NCBI GenBank assembly: GCA_002373675.1
Contig: DFLF01000011.1
Location: 69,854-133,853 of the forward strand
Length of the DNA stretch: 64,000 nucleotides
Source of the DNA: Pseudobutyrivibrio sp. UBA3626
GTDB taxonomy: Bacteria; Bacillota; Clostridia; Lachnospirales; Lachnospiraceae
Direction: 5' to 3'
Notes under the pieces: generated by a model
Seen by the model: only the letters and a program-made list of their open reading frames with translations
The model's database searches: none
Told to the model about the DNA's origin: nothing
In this document: positions 63,587 through 64,000 of the stretch, piece by piece
Layout: each line of letters begins with the position of its first letter
Position numbering within the stretch: position 1 is the first letter of the stretch
Position numbers and translations under genes: made by a program

Positions 63587-64000
63587 ATGATTCAGTATAA
63601 GTGCTCATCATGTGGAGGAGAAATGACAATAGGAGGCTCGGGAGGTTTCGTGTGTCCTTATTGCGGGTCTAAGACATTTATGTCGGACGCGGATTTTCGG
63701 GGAAACGAAGTATTTCGAAAAAAGCTTCTTGAATACTATAAGGCAGAGGCTGAGAATAAGGAATATGATTACGGCACGGATACAATGTGGAAATCTAACG
63801 GTAATATTTCCTATACAATGAATAGTGGTCAGCCGTTATCTGTGAAATATATGTACAAATATGACTATAACGACTTCGAATGTTACCTCGCTAAGGAAAC
63901 TGTAGTGTACGTATTTAATAATGAAAAATGTAAGAACCGCTTTAAAGAAGGAATACAGAGATTGGTATTTCCCGAGGCCGACACGAAATTACATAGGTGC
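63587..64000 (+). CDS. Zinc-ribbon protein, cut by the window end
   Basis: The frame is open to base 64000 (138 residues so far). It begins with a zinc ribbon (YKCSSCGGEMTIG, FVCPYCGSK), then a helix (VFRKKLLEYYKAEAE) and a strand-rich part (SVKYMYKYDYNDFECYL). AAAGGAG precedes the ATG. I do not recognise the family, and the missing end prevents a further call. Confidence 0.75.
   Translation, partial: MIQYKCSSCGGEMTIGGSGGFVCPYCGSKTFMSDADFRGNEVFRKKLLEYYKAEAENKEYDYGTDTMWKSNGNISYTMNSGQPLSVKYMYKYDYNDFECYLAKETVVYVFNNEKCKNRFKEGIQRLVFPEADTKLHRC

Overview
The window is low-GC DNA from an anaerobic Firmicute. The best fit is Lachnospiraceae (Butyrivibrio/Lachnospira-like). This is inferred from the relA-MBL-hemZ-hisS-aspS gene order, a Clostridia-type GalT, DUF4317 and DUF5692 proteins, strong AAGGAGG ribosome sites and TTGACA/TATAAT promoters. 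No rRNA, tRNA, CRISPR array, transposase or phage structural gene is visible.

Bases 1-38800 look like ordinary chromosome. A PadR-repressed envelope operon (147-2246) is followed by two small enzymes (2402-3414). Next come a decayed gene and eight tandem copies of a 73-74 bp repeat (3621-4214). The operon relA, MBL hydrolase, hemZ, hisS, aspS occupies 4399-11926. It is followed by a flavin reductase, a GGDEF-EAL protein with a 59-residue cysteine protein, galT behind a structured leader, and a zinc-ribbon protein. A 42-residue gene lies on the minus strand at 17681-17809. Then come a polytopic DUF5692-like protein, an alpha-galactosidase (feeding galactose to GalT), a glycosyltransferase-GtrA fusion, a membrane diguanylate cyclase, a chemoreceptor and a RamA-like ferredoxin/ASKHA activator. 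Asparagine genes asnS and asnA are adjacent at 29568-32054. A YerC-type regulator, a DUF1836 regulator, a secreted lipase behind a palindromic operator, PcrA helicase, a small acidic membrane protein and RlmD-type RNA methyltransferase complete this part.

Bases 38861-64000 are an accessory island that continues past the right edge. Its left part holds a four-gene operon. It comprises a 1393-residue protein with an N-terminal zinc ribbon, a HEPN-like RNETIGH motif and a STAND/NACHT ATPase core; a protein with two C-terminal membrane helices in a CorA-like layout; and two consecutive WYL-domain regulators. A promoter element is found three times: before this operon, before the next gene (an HD phosphohydrolase), and before the following gene string. 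It has the form TCGCA, T-run, CA(A/C)GAT, then 15 bases from GAT(A/T)(A/G)A to a -10 box. This suggests the WYL pair controls the three units together. I regard this as the best candidate for an undescribed, probably defensive, system.

The rest of the island (49078-64000) holds a bacterial PARG-type ADP-ribose hydrolase, three intact metallophosphoesterases plus an internally deleted relic of a fourth, a large multi-AAA+ ATPase, and a P-loop/zinc-ribbon kinase-like protein. It also has a cytoplasmic L,D-transpeptidase-like protein, two proteins sharing an IPSK N-terminal domain, a second CorA-like two-helix protein, several very small genes and a final zinc-ribbon gene cut by the window end. 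These genes are on one strand, closely spaced and often overlapping. Their joint function is unknown.
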